Source: Shewanella psychromarinicola (GTDB lineage Bacteria; Pseudomonadota; Gammaproteobacteria; Enterobacterales; Shewanellaceae). From it: a DNA stretch of 64,000 bases. Location of the stretch: positions 2,170,001 through 2,234,000 of the forward strand of contig NZ_CP034073.1 of the NCBI RefSeq assembly GCF_003855155.1, in the 5' to 3' direction. How positions within the stretch are numbered: position 1 is the stretch's first letter; each line of letters begins with the position of its first letter. Of this stretch, positions 45,590-53,794 are shown piece by piece. The translations under genes were made by a program, and so were the position numbers. The notes under the pieces are model-generated. The model was given only the letters and a program-made list of their open reading frames with translations, was not told the origin of the DNA and searched no databases.

Positions 45590-46519
45590 TTGAAAACTGA
45601 CTCACTGTTATTGAATTATTTCAAAGGTATGGCCATGGGCGCTGCAGATGTTGTGCCGGGCGTATCGGGTGGCACTATCGCATTTATTAGCGGTATTTTA
45701 GATCCATTATTGGATGGCATTCGCAAGATTAACTTGTCTTTAGTAGGGATTATCAAACACAAAGGGATTAAAGCTGCTTTTTTACATATTAATGGTCCTT
45801 TTTTGCTGTGCGTGTTCGGCGGGATTTTAACCAGTATTTTTACCTTAGCTAAGCTAATTTCTTGGTTGTTGGTGACACATCCTATACCTGTGTGGTCGTT
45901 CTTTTTGGGCTTGATTCTGTTTTCCGTGGTTCACATGCTTAAACAAGTGAATAAATTCAGTGCTATTCGGGTTGCCATGTTTATTGTCGGCGTCGCCTTT
46001 GCGTGGGCCATTACCGTGTTGCACCCCATTGAATTGCAAGTGAGTTACCTTAACTTCTTTTTCTGTGGTGCGATTGCTATCTGCGCCATGATATTACCCG
46101 GTATTTCAGGCAGTTTTATTTTACTGCTTTTAGGGATGTACCCCGCGGTGTTAGCGGCGGCTAAAGGATTTGATATTGTGTATTTGGCCTGTTTTGCTAT
46201 TGGGGCTGTGGTTGGATTATTAAGTTTTAGTCACGTGTTATCGGCATTGTTACGTAAATTCCATGATGCAACATTATTGTTTTTAACCGGATTAATGCTG
46301 GGGACATTAGGTAAGATTTGGCCTTGGAAACAAGTAATTAGCTGGCGCGAGAATTCTAAAGGCGAGTTAGTGCCATTGGTAGAGCAAAATCTATCCCCAT
46401 TTCAATTTGAGCAAATCACCGGTGAGTCATCGCAACTGTTTGTGGCGATTGTGTGTGTGTTTGTGGGCATTGGTCTGGTATGGGGGGTAGAGCGTCTAGG
46501 GGCGAAAGCTCAGGCTTAA
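45590..46519 (+). CDS. popT: DUF368 family undecaprenyl-phosphate translocase (PopT-like)
   Basis: 309-aa polytopic inner-membrane protein. DUF368 proteins were recently shown to recycle undecaprenyl phosphate across the membrane (PopT), supporting cell-wall synthesis, notably under alkaline or saline conditions in Vibrio. The fold is two-fold symmetric; the paired Gly-rich motifs AADVVPGVSGGTIAFISG (P23) and ILPGISGSFILLLLG (P170) are visible. The start is TTG 45590 with GAAGGA upstream; the nearby ATG is out of frame. It is monocistronic with a strong terminator. Confidence 0.88.
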   Translation: MKTDSLLLNYFKGMAMGAADVVPGVSGGTIAFISGILDPLLDGIRKINLSLVGIIKHKGIKAAFLHINGPFLLCVFGGILTSIFTLAKLISWLLVTHPIPVWSFFLGLILFSVVHMLKQVNKFSAIRVAMFIVGVAFAWAITVLHPIELQVSYLNFFFCGAIAICAMILPGISGSFILLLLGMYPAVLAAAKGFDIVYLACFAIGAVVGLLSFSHVLSALLRKFHDATLLFLTGLMLGTLGKIWPWKQVISWRENSKGELVPLVEQNLSPFQFEQITGESSQLFVAIVCVFVGIGLVWGVERLGAKAQA

Positions 46520-46545
46520 TATGCACAATATGTCAATCGATCCCT

Positions 46546-46577
46546 ATAAAGCAGAACTCGCGTTCTGCTTTATTTTT
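46546..46577 (+). terminator. Rho-independent terminator of popT
   Basis: The 12-bp arms ataaagcagaac / gttctgctttat have a 4-nt loop and lead into a T-run (atttttatgg). Confidence 0.92.
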
Positions 46578-46746
46578 ATGGCAAATATGCAGACTATGAT
46601 TGCAAATACAGCCAATATGCTTGAATAATACAATAATGAACTTAATTGGTGTATTACGCGTATTTTTTTAGCATATTGTATGGGTAAAGATAACCTCATT
46701 TTTCATCCCGCTTAGGGATATTACGGCCGCCACAGGAGTGCATAAC

Positions 46747-47709
46747 ATGCCAGATACCGATTCATTTGTGCCACAAAAAATCCAAATTGGGATCAGCAGC
46801 TGCTTGCTGGGTAATCAAGTCCGTTTTGATGGTGGACACAAAAATTCTTATTACTGTAAACAAGAAATTGAACCGTTTTTTGAATACATCACAGTCTGTC
46901 CTGAGATGGCCATTGGCATGGGCACACCGCGTAAAAGTATTCGCCAAGTGCGAGACGGCGATGTGGTGCATATTCGCAGTGCTGATGGATCGCTCGATGT
47001 GACTGACAAGCTTAATGAGTATTCCCAAGCCAAAGTGGAAGAACTAGATTACTTGGGCGGTTATATTTTATGTGCAAAATCACCAACATGTGGCATGGAA
47101 AGGGTTACCGAGTACAAAATTGGTACCAATCATGGCACTAAAACCGGTGTGGGTGTTTTTGCAAAAAAATTAATGGAACGCTACCCATTTCTGCCTGTAG
47201 AAGAAGAAGGGCGTTTACATGACTTGCCATTAAGAGAAAACTTTTTTACCCGCGTATTTGCTTATAACGATTGGAAGAAAATGACTCAATCGGGTCTCAC
47301 TAAACACAAGCTAATGCAGTTTCATTCGCGTTATAAGTATTTATTAATGGCCCACAGTCCACAGTGGTACAGAGATTTAGGGCCTATATTGGCCGATATT
47401 CAAGATGTGGAGCAAACCGCACAACAATATTTTGAAGGCTTTATGACGGCACTCAAAATTATTGCTACCCGCAAAAATCACACCAGTACTTTGCAGCACA
47501 TTCAAGGCTATTTTAAGAAACAGCTCAATGCGAGACAAAAAGAAGAGTTGAGCGAATCGATTTTAAAATATCGCCAAGGGCTATTGCCTTTGTTAGTGCC
47601 TATTACCTTGATTAATCATTACGTACGCGAATTTCCCACCGCGTACATTGAAGAGCAAGTGTATTTAAATCCGCACCCAGAAGCGCTAAAGCTTCGCTAT
47701 GCCTATTAG
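46747..47709 (+). CDS. DUF523-DUF1722 protein (TudS-like plus YbgA domain)
   Basis: N-terminal DUF523 domain (about 1-150), the fold of 2-thiouracil desulfidases (TudS). Its three Cys ligands for a [4Fe-4S] cluster correspond to C19 in SSCLLG, C51 in TVCPEM and C115 in SPTCG. The C-terminal DUF1722 (YbgA) domain is at about 185-300, with HKLMQFHSRYKYLLMAHS. ATG 46747 has AGGAG 8 bp upstream; an in-frame GTG at 46738 overlaps that site and is less likely. It is 12 bp before the photolyase gene, so the two are one operon. Such ybgA-phr pairs are known. Its role may be damage processing of thiolated bases, but this is inference. Confidence 0.88.
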   Translation: MPDTDSFVPQKIQIGISSCLLGNQVRFDGGHKNSYYCKQEIEPFFEYITVCPEMAIGMGTPRKSIRQVRDGDVVHIRSADGSLDVTDKLNEYSQAKVEELDYLGGYILCAKSPTCGMERVTEYKIGTNHGTKTGVGVFAKKLMERYPFLPVEEEGRLHDLPLRENFFTRVFAYNDWKKMTQSGLTKHKLMQFHSRYKYLLMAHSPQWYRDLGPILADIQDVEQTAQQYFEGFMTALKIIATRKNHTSTLQHIQGYFKKQLNARQKEELSESILKYRQGLLPLLVPITLINHYVREFPTAYIEEQVYLNPHPEALKLRYAY

Positions 47710-47721
47710 GTTGCCGGTAAT

Positions 47722-49155
47722 ATGAGTAACGTAAATAGCTTAATGTGGTTTAGGCAAGACTTGCGGGTTGGCGATAATCCAGCCCTTGTGGCAGCGTGTC
47801 AATTTGCCCAACAACATCAAGGCAAGGTTCGGGCTGTGTATATTGTTACTCCGTCGCAATGGGCGCAGCATGATGTGGCGCCAATACAAATTGATTTTAT
47901 CCAGCGTCATGTCAATCTATTAGCACAGTCGCTTGCTGCCTTAGGCATATCATTGGATGTGCTGCATCTTGAGTGGTTTAGCGATACCCAGACCGCTTTA
48001 AATGATTACTTACAACAACATAATATTGATGCTGTTTTCGCTGGTAACGAGCCGGAAATTAACGAACGTCGCCGTGATAGCGCATTAATTGGCCAGGGGT
48101 TGCCACTGACGTTAATCGATCAAGACTGCGTATTTGCAGCCGGACAAGTGCAAAATTTGTCCGGTGATATGTACAAGGTGTTTACCCCATTTGCTAAAAA
48201 ATGGAAAAGTATTGCCAGTCAAAAAGCGATAGTGCCTTTAGCCGCGCCAGCACCTGTTGCTGCAGCGCTGGCATTGCCAGCGGCTATCGAATTTAATTGC
48301 CCAACACACAGCAGCGATCAATGGGCTGCAGGAGAGGGCGTTGCAAAGCGAATACTGGATCAATTTTTAGCAAGCCAAGTAGAAGATTATCAAGCCGAAA
48401 GAGATTTTCCTGCCCTAGAAGGTACTAGCCGCTTATCACCCTTTTTAGCCATCGGAGTAATGAGTTCGCGTCAATGTGTAGCGGCAATTTTAGCGCGTTA
48501 CCCCCAAGCGTTAGTGGATGATACTTGCCTTGCTAAAACATGGCTCAATGAACTGATTTGGCGTGAATTTTATCATCATTTGCTGGTGGCATTTCCACGT
48601 TTATCCATGAACCATAACTTTAATGAACTGGGTAAGGCGATTGCGTGGCGCAATAATCCTGATGAGTTTACTGCCTGGTGTGACGGGCAAACGGGCTACC
48701 CGATTGTAGACGCAGCCATGCGCCAACTAAACCAAACGGGCTGGATGCATAATCGCTTGCGTATGGTAGTAGCCAGTTTTTTAACCAAGCATTTATTGAT
48801 CGATTGGCGTTGGGGCGAACGTTATTTTAGGCAAAAACTGATTGATGGTGATTTAGCCGCTAACAATGGCGGCTGGCAGTGGTCTGCAGGCACAGGCTGC
48901 GATGCGCAACCTTATTTTCGAGTGTTTAATCCGATGACTCAAAGCAGCAAATTTGATCCAGATGCCAGTTTTATAAAGCGTTATGTTAGTGAGGTATCAG
49001 GTTGGTCTTTGGCTGATATTCATCAACCTAAATCTATTAATGTTAATGATCTGTTTGCACAACGACAAGATGACCGATACCCAGAGCCTATTGTCGAACA
49101 CAAGATGGCGCGACTTCGGGCGATAGAGGTGTTAAGTGCGCTAAAGCGTGGTTAA
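47722..49155 (+). CDS. phrB: Deoxyribodipyrimidine photolyase (CPD photolyase)
   Basis: FAD-dependent light-driven repair of cyclobutane pyrimidine dimers. 477 aa, class I type: the N-terminal antenna domain begins LMWFRQDLRVGDNPAL. The C-terminal FAD domain has TSRLSPFLAIGVMS, WLNELIWREFYHHLL and RMVVASFLTKHLLIDWRWGE; NNGGWQWSAGTGCDAQPYFR is the family signature. It is cotranscribed with the DUF523/DUF1722 gene and followed by a strong terminator. Confidence 0.96.
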   Translation: MSNVNSLMWFRQDLRVGDNPALVAACQFAQQHQGKVRAVYIVTPSQWAQHDVAPIQIDFIQRHVNLLAQSLAALGISLDVLHLEWFSDTQTALNDYLQQHNIDAVFAGNEPEINERRRDSALIGQGLPLTLIDQDCVFAAGQVQNLSGDMYKVFTPFAKKWKSIASQKAIVPLAAPAPVAAALALPAAIEFNCPTHSSDQWAAGEGVAKRILDQFLASQVEDYQAERDFPALEGTSRLSPFLAIGVMSSRQCVAAILARYPQALVDDTCLAKTWLNELIWREFYHHLLVAFPRLSMNHNFNELGKAIAWRNNPDEFTAWCDGQTGYPIVDAAMRQLNQTGWMHNRLRMVVASFLTKHLLIDWRWGERYFRQKLIDGDLAANNGGWQWSAGTGCDAQPYFRVFNPMTQSSKFDPDASFIKRYVSEVSGWSLADIHQPKSINVNDLFAQRQDDRYPEPIVEHKMARLRAIEVLSALKRG

Positions 49156-49241
49156 GCCTTTTTATTAACAACCAAGACCAATTGTTCAGTTAACTTAGTT
49201 TGACTGCCTTGATTCGATACATCAGCAAAATCACGGTAAGG

Positions 49242-49278
49242 CCGCTATTATCTTTTAGGATAATAGCGGTTTTTTTTT
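49242..49278 (+). terminator. Rho-independent terminator of phrB
   Basis: The 11-bp perfect arms ccgctattatc / gataatagcgg have a 6-nt loop followed by nine T's. Confidence 0.96.
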
Positions 49279-49368
49279 GCGTTAGATCACACTATGAGCT
49301 TGGCTCAATAGCGAATATGTGAGTATTGATTGAAGCCGATCGATTAACAGCATAGAATAGCGCAATTA

Positions 49369-49391
49369 AAGATTCATATATTATACATGTT
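49369..49391. promoter_or_regulatory. Candidate NsrR operator upstream of nnrS
   Basis: aagattcatat-a-ttatacatgtt fits the 11-1-11 palindrome recognised by the nitric-oxide sensor NsrR (consensus built from AAGATGYATTT half-sites). About 17-18 of 23 positions agree. It lies 43 bp before the chosen nnrS start; nnrS is a known NsrR target. Confidence 0.55.
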
Positions 49392-49433
49392 TAAATCTTG
49401 TTGATGTTAACCCACTAAGTGAGTGTACTGCTT

Positions 49434-50645
49434 ATGCTGAATATTGATGATCCCGCTAAAATTGATAACACGCCTGCAATATGGCGTTTGGGCTTTAGGC
49501 CGTTTTTTCTTGGCGGCGCAATTCTCGCAGCCTTATACATTCCGCTTTGGCTAATGGGTTGGTTCACACCACAATATAGTTTATTTAGCACTGAGTTTTG
49601 GACAAATGTGGTGCCGCTATGGTGGCATCCTCATGAAATGTTATTTGGCTTTGCGATGGCCATAGTGTGTGGTTTTCTGCTCACGGCAGTGCAAGCGTGG
49701 ACCAATCAACCCACCATCACGGGTCGCGCATTAATGGTTACGTTTGGCTGTTGGCTCATTGCTCGCTTGATGTTGCTATTACCGATGAACATTCCGTTGG
49801 TATTACCGGCAATATTTGACAGCTTATTTTTAGGTTTGAGCGCTTATGCATTATGGCGCTGTATTTATCCAGTCAAACAATGGCGCAATATTGGTTTTCC
49901 CATCATGCTCATCGTTGCATTGCTGGTGAATTTAGCCAGTTATTATGCGTTGTCGGAACGTGATTTTTCGTTATCGACTCAGTTATGGCAAGGGATGATT
50001 TGGTGGTTCGCGATGGTGATCACCATAGTGGGTGGACGGGTGATCCCATTTTTTACCGCAATGAAAATTAAACAACCCAAGCCCGATCCCATTAATGCGC
50101 TAGAGAATACGTTAATATTTGTAATGGGTTTACTGTTTGTTCAAGCGATAAGCCATTGGTTGCCTAAGGGTGTTGAACAGATACTGCTTGCTGTTGCGGG
50201 CATATTACATTTACTTCGAGTTGCTCGTTGGCAAGCCCATAAAACCTTAAAAGAACCGATGTTGTGGTCGTTACATATTTCTTATTTATCGTTGCCGCTG
50301 ACACTGTTATTAATGGCAATCAATATCGACAACGAATATGCCTATCGCACCTTGCTACATCTGTTTGCCATTGGTGGAATTGCATCATTGTGTTTATCAA
50401 TGATTTCACGGGTTTCTCTCGGGCACACGAGTCGTAATATATACCAAGGCCCAAACATGACGTTGGCATTTTTATCTGTGCCTCTCGCTGCCGTGTTACG
50501 TGCAGGAATGCCGCTATTGATGCCTGAATATACCCAAGTCTGGTTGTGGGCTGCAGGCGCGTGTTGGTTTATTGGTTTTGGTTCGTTTGTGTGGTTTTAT
50601 GCGCCAATTTTAATGCGTCCGCGTCTTGATGGTCGTCCAGGCTAG
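49434..50645 (+). CDS. nnrS: NnrS-family haem/copper membrane protein
   Basis: Polytopic inner-membrane protein (about 12 segments) implicated in protection from nitric oxide and nitrosative stress. Family features are the N-terminal LGFRPFFLGGAILAALYIPLW, WWHPHEMLFGFAMAIVCGFLLTA (conserved His pair) and GGRVIPFFTAMKIKQP. The start is uncertain: ATG 49434 or an in-frame GTG at 49419; neither has a strong ribosome site. An NsrR-like site is upstream. nrfA, encoding another nitrogen-oxide enzyme, follows 150 bp downstream on the same strand. Confidence 0.9.
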   Translation: MLNIDDPAKIDNTPAIWRLGFRPFFLGGAILAALYIPLWLMGWFTPQYSLFSTEFWTNVVPLWWHPHEMLFGFAMAIVCGFLLTAVQAWTNQPTITGRALMVTFGCWLIARLMLLLPMNIPLVLPAIFDSLFLGLSAYALWRCIYPVKQWRNIGFPIMLIVALLVNLASYYALSERDFSLSTQLWQGMIWWFAMVITIVGGRVIPFFTAMKIKQPKPDPINALENTLIFVMGLLFVQAISHWLPKGVEQILLAVAGILHLLRVARWQAHKTLKEPMLWSLHISYLSLPLTLLLMAINIDNEYAYRTLLHLFAIGGIASLCLSMISRVSLGHTSRNIYQGPNMTLAFLSVPLAAVLRAGMPLLMPEYTQVWLWAAGACWFIGFGSFVWFYAPILMRPRLDGRPG

Positions 50646-50693
50646 TTTGAGCGCAATTTAAATAAATTTATCCAAGCAACGAATTTGGTAAAC

Positions 50694-50732
50694 GTTAACT
50701 AAAGCAGTTAACTAAAGCCGTTAATAAACGTA
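50694..50732. repeat. Three tandem 13-bp repeats before nrfA
   Basis: gttaactaaagca, gttaactaaagcc and a diverged gttaataaacgta lie in the nnrS-nrfA space. They could be slippage or multiple binding sites for a regulator. Confidence 0.8.
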
Positions 50733-50798
50733 ATGTTACAGACTTACGGTTCTATCTAGTAATTTTAATTAAGCGATTAACAGAGAAAGGTTAGCAAT

Positions 50799-52208
50799 AT
50801 GATGGTTCAACTTGTCGACGTGGTAATGAAAGCAACGCGGCCGATGCGAAGTAAGGTAGGGTTAAGCATCGTTATTTCCGCACTCGCGCTGCTGAGTCTG
50901 ACATCTTGGTCGCTTAAAAGTGCTGAAGTGGATCCCAATCAACTTAAATTTCCACAACAATATGATTCTTGGCAAGCGACAGAAGAACAAACCGAACGAG
51001 ACGATATATTGGCGCAATATCCTGCCAATATCATTTTGTGGGCGGGTTCGTCATTTGCCAAAGAATACCATAGCCCTCGTGGTCATCAATTTGCTGTGGC
51101 TGACGTGACACATACTTTGCGCACTGGTGTTGCAATAGCTGAAGGTGACAAAGGCTTATCTGCCAGTTGCTGGACCTGTAAAACACCCGATGCACCAAGA
51201 TTGATCAAAGAAATGGGTATTCAAGGTTTTTCAGGTGCCAATTTTGTCGATTTAGGCCGTGAAATCAAATCTGTTGTCTATTGCAGCGATTGTCATGTTG
51301 ATGGCAGCGCTGAACTGGCATTGCCTCGCCCTCATGCTCAAAATGCGATGGCTAAAATTAAATTACCGTTTGATCAACAAGACCGTAGCATGCAAGGGGC
51401 ACAGGTTTGTGGTCAATGTCATGTGAGTTATTATTTCCAGCCTGAAAATAATAACAAAGTTAATATTCCATGGATTTTCGGCAGCACTGCCGATGCAATT
51501 GAAAAGTATTATGACACTCGCCGCTTTTATGAATGGATCCACCCCATTTCTAAAACCCCAATATTAAAAGCGCGTCATCCAGAGTTTGAGCATTGGAGTC
51601 GTTCGGTTCACGCTAAGCAAGGCGTGACCTGTATAACCTGTCATATGCCGCCTGCGACCGATGAAAAAGGCGCTACATTTACTGACCATAAGGTTGGTGG
51701 CGCATTAGACAATTTTGATCGTAGTTGTGCAAGTTGTCATAGTAGTGAAGCGGCCATCACCAAAAAGCTTGATAAAACCAAGGCTAATATTGATGCTAAA
51801 TCACGAAATGTAGAGTCATTACTGATTAAAGCACATTATGAAGCTAAAGCGGCATGGGATGCGGGGGCCACATGGCCGCAAATGAATGATGCGATTATGG
51901 CTATACGTCATTCACAATGGCGTTGGGATTTTGCGACAGCATCACATGGAATGTACGCTCATAATCCTAAAGAAGGCATTGAACTACTGGATAAATCGAC
52001 TGAACAGGTTACTTATGCACGTGAAGCATTAGCCCGCATTTTGAGTCAATTATCCGTTACTGAGGTTGAGTATCCAGATTACAGTACCAAAGAAAAAGCC
52101 CATGCTGCTATTGGCTTTATTGAAGCCGACGCCATTAAAGCCAAGCAAGCTTTTATTAAACAAGAAGTTGATAAGTACTGGCAGCCGGTAGCTAAAAAAG
52201 GTTACTAA
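50799..52208 (+). CDS. nrfA: Ammonia-forming cytochrome c nitrite reductase NrfA
   Basis: Periplasmic pentahaem enzyme that reduces nitrite to ammonium in six electrons, used in anaerobic respiration. The signal peptide is near residues 20-42. The active-site haem motif is CWTCK (C124, K128), and four CxxCH motifs follow at C162, C204, C278 and C310. All match the family, including the Lys-ligated active haem. The 469-aa length is normal. No nrfBCD genes are adjacent; in Shewanella electrons usually come from CymA, which fits a solo nrfA. It has its own terminator. Confidence 0.97.
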   Translation: MMVQLVDVVMKATRPMRSKVGLSIVISALALLSLTSWSLKSAEVDPNQLKFPQQYDSWQATEEQTERDDILAQYPANIILWAGSSFAKEYHSPRGHQFAVADVTHTLRTGVAIAEGDKGLSASCWTCKTPDAPRLIKEMGIQGFSGANFVDLGREIKSVVYCSDCHVDGSAELALPRPHAQNAMAKIKLPFDQQDRSMQGAQVCGQCHVSYYFQPENNNKVNIPWIFGSTADAIEKYYDTRRFYEWIHPISKTPILKARHPEFEHWSRSVHAKQGVTCITCHMPPATDEKGATFTDHKVGGALDNFDRSCASCHSSEAAITKKLDKTKANIDAKSRNVESLLIKAHYEAKAAWDAGATWPQMNDAIMAIRHSQWRWDFATASHGMYAHNPKEGIELLDKSTEQVTYAREALARILSQLSVTEVEYPDYSTKEKAHAAIGFIEADAIKAKQAFIKQEVDKYWQPVAKKGY

Positions 52209-52245
52209 GCTTCTGAATAAAAGCACCCCAATTACTGACTTTATT

Positions 52246-52275
52246 AACGCCTAAGCCCTGCTTAGGCGTTTTGCT
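52246..52275 (+). terminator. Rho-independent terminator of nrfA
   Basis: The 11-bp perfect arms aacgcctaagc / gcttaggcgtt have a 3-nt loop, followed by ttgcttt. Confidence 0.9.
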
Positions 52276-52443
52276 TTGTGACTGGTGTAAAACGGTGATC
52301 TACTTCCTGCGCTATCTCGTATTAATTCCCAGTTAGTTTTTATTTACTTCACGGCCAATAAATACTTTTATCTTGTTGTCATATAAGGCATTCTTATAAG
52401 TATGTTCCGTGAGTTTTCTGGGTCACGTAATAGGAGTTGGTAA

Positions 52444-52947
52444 ATGCAAGGCGCACCGTCGATAGTTGATACTCAATCAGAACCATTAAATCCGGATAGC
52501 TCAGCGTCCATTAATGGTCATCCTGCTATTATTGATGCATTTATAGATATGTATCAAAAGCTTAATAAAGATAACTTATCAATGTTAGCGCAAGTGTATC
52601 GTGACGATATTCGCTTTCAAGATCCGCTCCATAAAGTGGAAGGCATTGCACCACTAACGCGTTATTTTGCTAACATGTACCAAAATGTCACCCACATTGA
52701 ATTTGATATTAAAGAAGTGGTTATCAGTGCTAATCAGCAACAAGCTGGATTATATTGGACCATGACCTACTCGCACCCTAAGTTAAACAAAGGGCAGAGT
52801 ATCAATGTCGAAGGCATGTCACAGCTTAGGTTTAGCGATAAAATTTTTGCCCACCGAGATTACTTTGATGTAGGCCAAATGCTCTATGAGCAAGTGCCAT
52901 TTTTAGGTGGCTTAATTGGATTACTCAAAAATAGGGCGGGCAAGTAA
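52444..52947 (+). CDS. NTF2-like (SnoaL-type) protein, first gene of a lipid-modification cluster
   Basis: 167 aa. The NTF2-like cone fold is suggested by the pattern DAFIDMYQKLNKDNLSMLAQVY, IRFQDPLHKVEG and HRDYFDVGQMLYEQVPFLG. It may be an isomerase-like enzyme or an accessory protein. Its TAA overlaps the ATG of the next gene. GGAGTTGGTAA precedes the start. In related marine bacteria the same gene begins the cluster that follows an ECF sigma/ChrR pair; here the preceding gene is nrfA. Confidence 0.82.
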   Translation: MQGAPSIVDTQSEPLNPDSSASINGHPAIIDAFIDMYQKLNKDNLSMLAQVYRDDIRFQDPLHKVEGIAPLTRYFANMYQNVTHIEFDIKEVVISANQQQAGLYWTMTYSHPKLNKGQSINVEGMSQLRFSDKIFAHRDYFDVGQMLYEQVPFLGGLIGLLKNRAGK

Positions 52948-53696
52948 TGACTAACACCAATGACAAACAGCTTGCAGTACTGATCACCGGTGCCAGCTCA
53001 GGCATTGGTCTTGCTTTAGCTCAGCACTATATCCGTGAAGGTTTTGCGGTAATTGCCTGTGGTCGCAACGAACAAAACTTGGCGAAAATTTCATCTGCAA
53101 CCCCTTTGGTATTTGATATCACTGACATTGGACAAGTGTCTGCGGCATCTCTTCACTTGCAACAACTGCTAAAAGATAACGGCTGGAAGTTGCACCATAT
53201 CATTCTAAATGCCGGAAGTTGTGAATACATTGACGATCCATTACATTTTGACTCGGCACTATTTTCCCGAGTGATCAATACCAATGTGGTGGCGATGGGT
53301 TATTGCCTTGAGCATTTTTTGCCTTTACTGAGTCGTGGTGCACAACTTGGATTAATGAGTTCAAGTGCCACTTATTTACCATTTCCGCGTGCCGAAGCCT
53401 ATGGTGCATCTAAAGCGGCTATTGGTTATTTAGGTCGTAGTTTACGGGTTGACCTTGCTCAGCATGGTATTGGGGTGAGTGTCATTTGCCCAGGCTTTGT
53501 TAAAACCCCGTTAACCGCCAAAAATGACTTTGCCATGCCAATGCAAATCAGTGCCGAGCAAGCTGCGACTGAAATTTTTAATGGCATGCAGCGTCAACGA
53601 CGTGAGATCCATTTTCCAACTAAATTTACTTGGTTACTTAAATTAGCCTCTTTATTACCAGAAAAATTATTAGTGTATTTTTTGGCGCCCAAATAG
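52947..53696 (+). CDS. Short-chain dehydrogenase/reductase
   Basis: 249 aa with cofactor motif ITGASSGIGLALAQHY, NAGS, the catalytic Ser in LMSSSATYLP and the catalytic YGASKAAIGYL. The C-terminus is hydrophobic (LLKLASLLPEKLLVYF), suggesting membrane association. Its start overlaps the NTF2-like stop by one base. It likely reduces or oxidises a lipid or carotenoid-like substrate made by this cluster, but the substrate is unknown. A 12-bp repeat array separates it from the next gene. Confidence 0.88.
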   Translation: MTNTNDKQLAVLITGASSGIGLALAQHYIREGFAVIACGRNEQNLAKISSATPLVFDITDIGQVSAASLHLQQLLKDNGWKLHHIILNAGSCEYIDDPLHFDSALFSRVINTNVVAMGYCLEHFLPLLSRGAQLGLMSSSATYLPFPRAEAYGASKAAIGYLGRSLRVDLAQHGIGVSVICPGFVKTPLTAKNDFAMPMQISAEQAATEIFNGMQRQRREIHFPTKFTWLLKLASLLPEKLLVYFLAPK

Positions 53697-53700
53697 CTGG

Positions 53701-53772
53701 AACAATAAAATTAACAATAAAATTAACAATAAAAGTAACAATAAAAGTAACAATAAAAGTAACAATAATAAT
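53701..53772. repeat. Six tandem copies of a 12-mer inside the operon
   Basis: Units are aacaataaaatt (2), aacaataaaagt (3) and aacaataataat (1), 72 bp in total. They fill nearly the whole gap between the SDR stop and the FAD-oxidoreductase start. The array has no G except one per aagt unit and would be unstructured in the mRNA. Confidence 0.95.
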
Positions 53773-53794
53773 TATTAGGTCAAGGATTAACTTA

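Noticed and set aside
52296..52325. ECF (RpoE/ChrR-type) promoter before the lipid cluster
   Set aside because: TGATCT with 18-bp spacing exists, but the -10 reads TATTAA rather than the expected TAAG-like box, so the match is weak.
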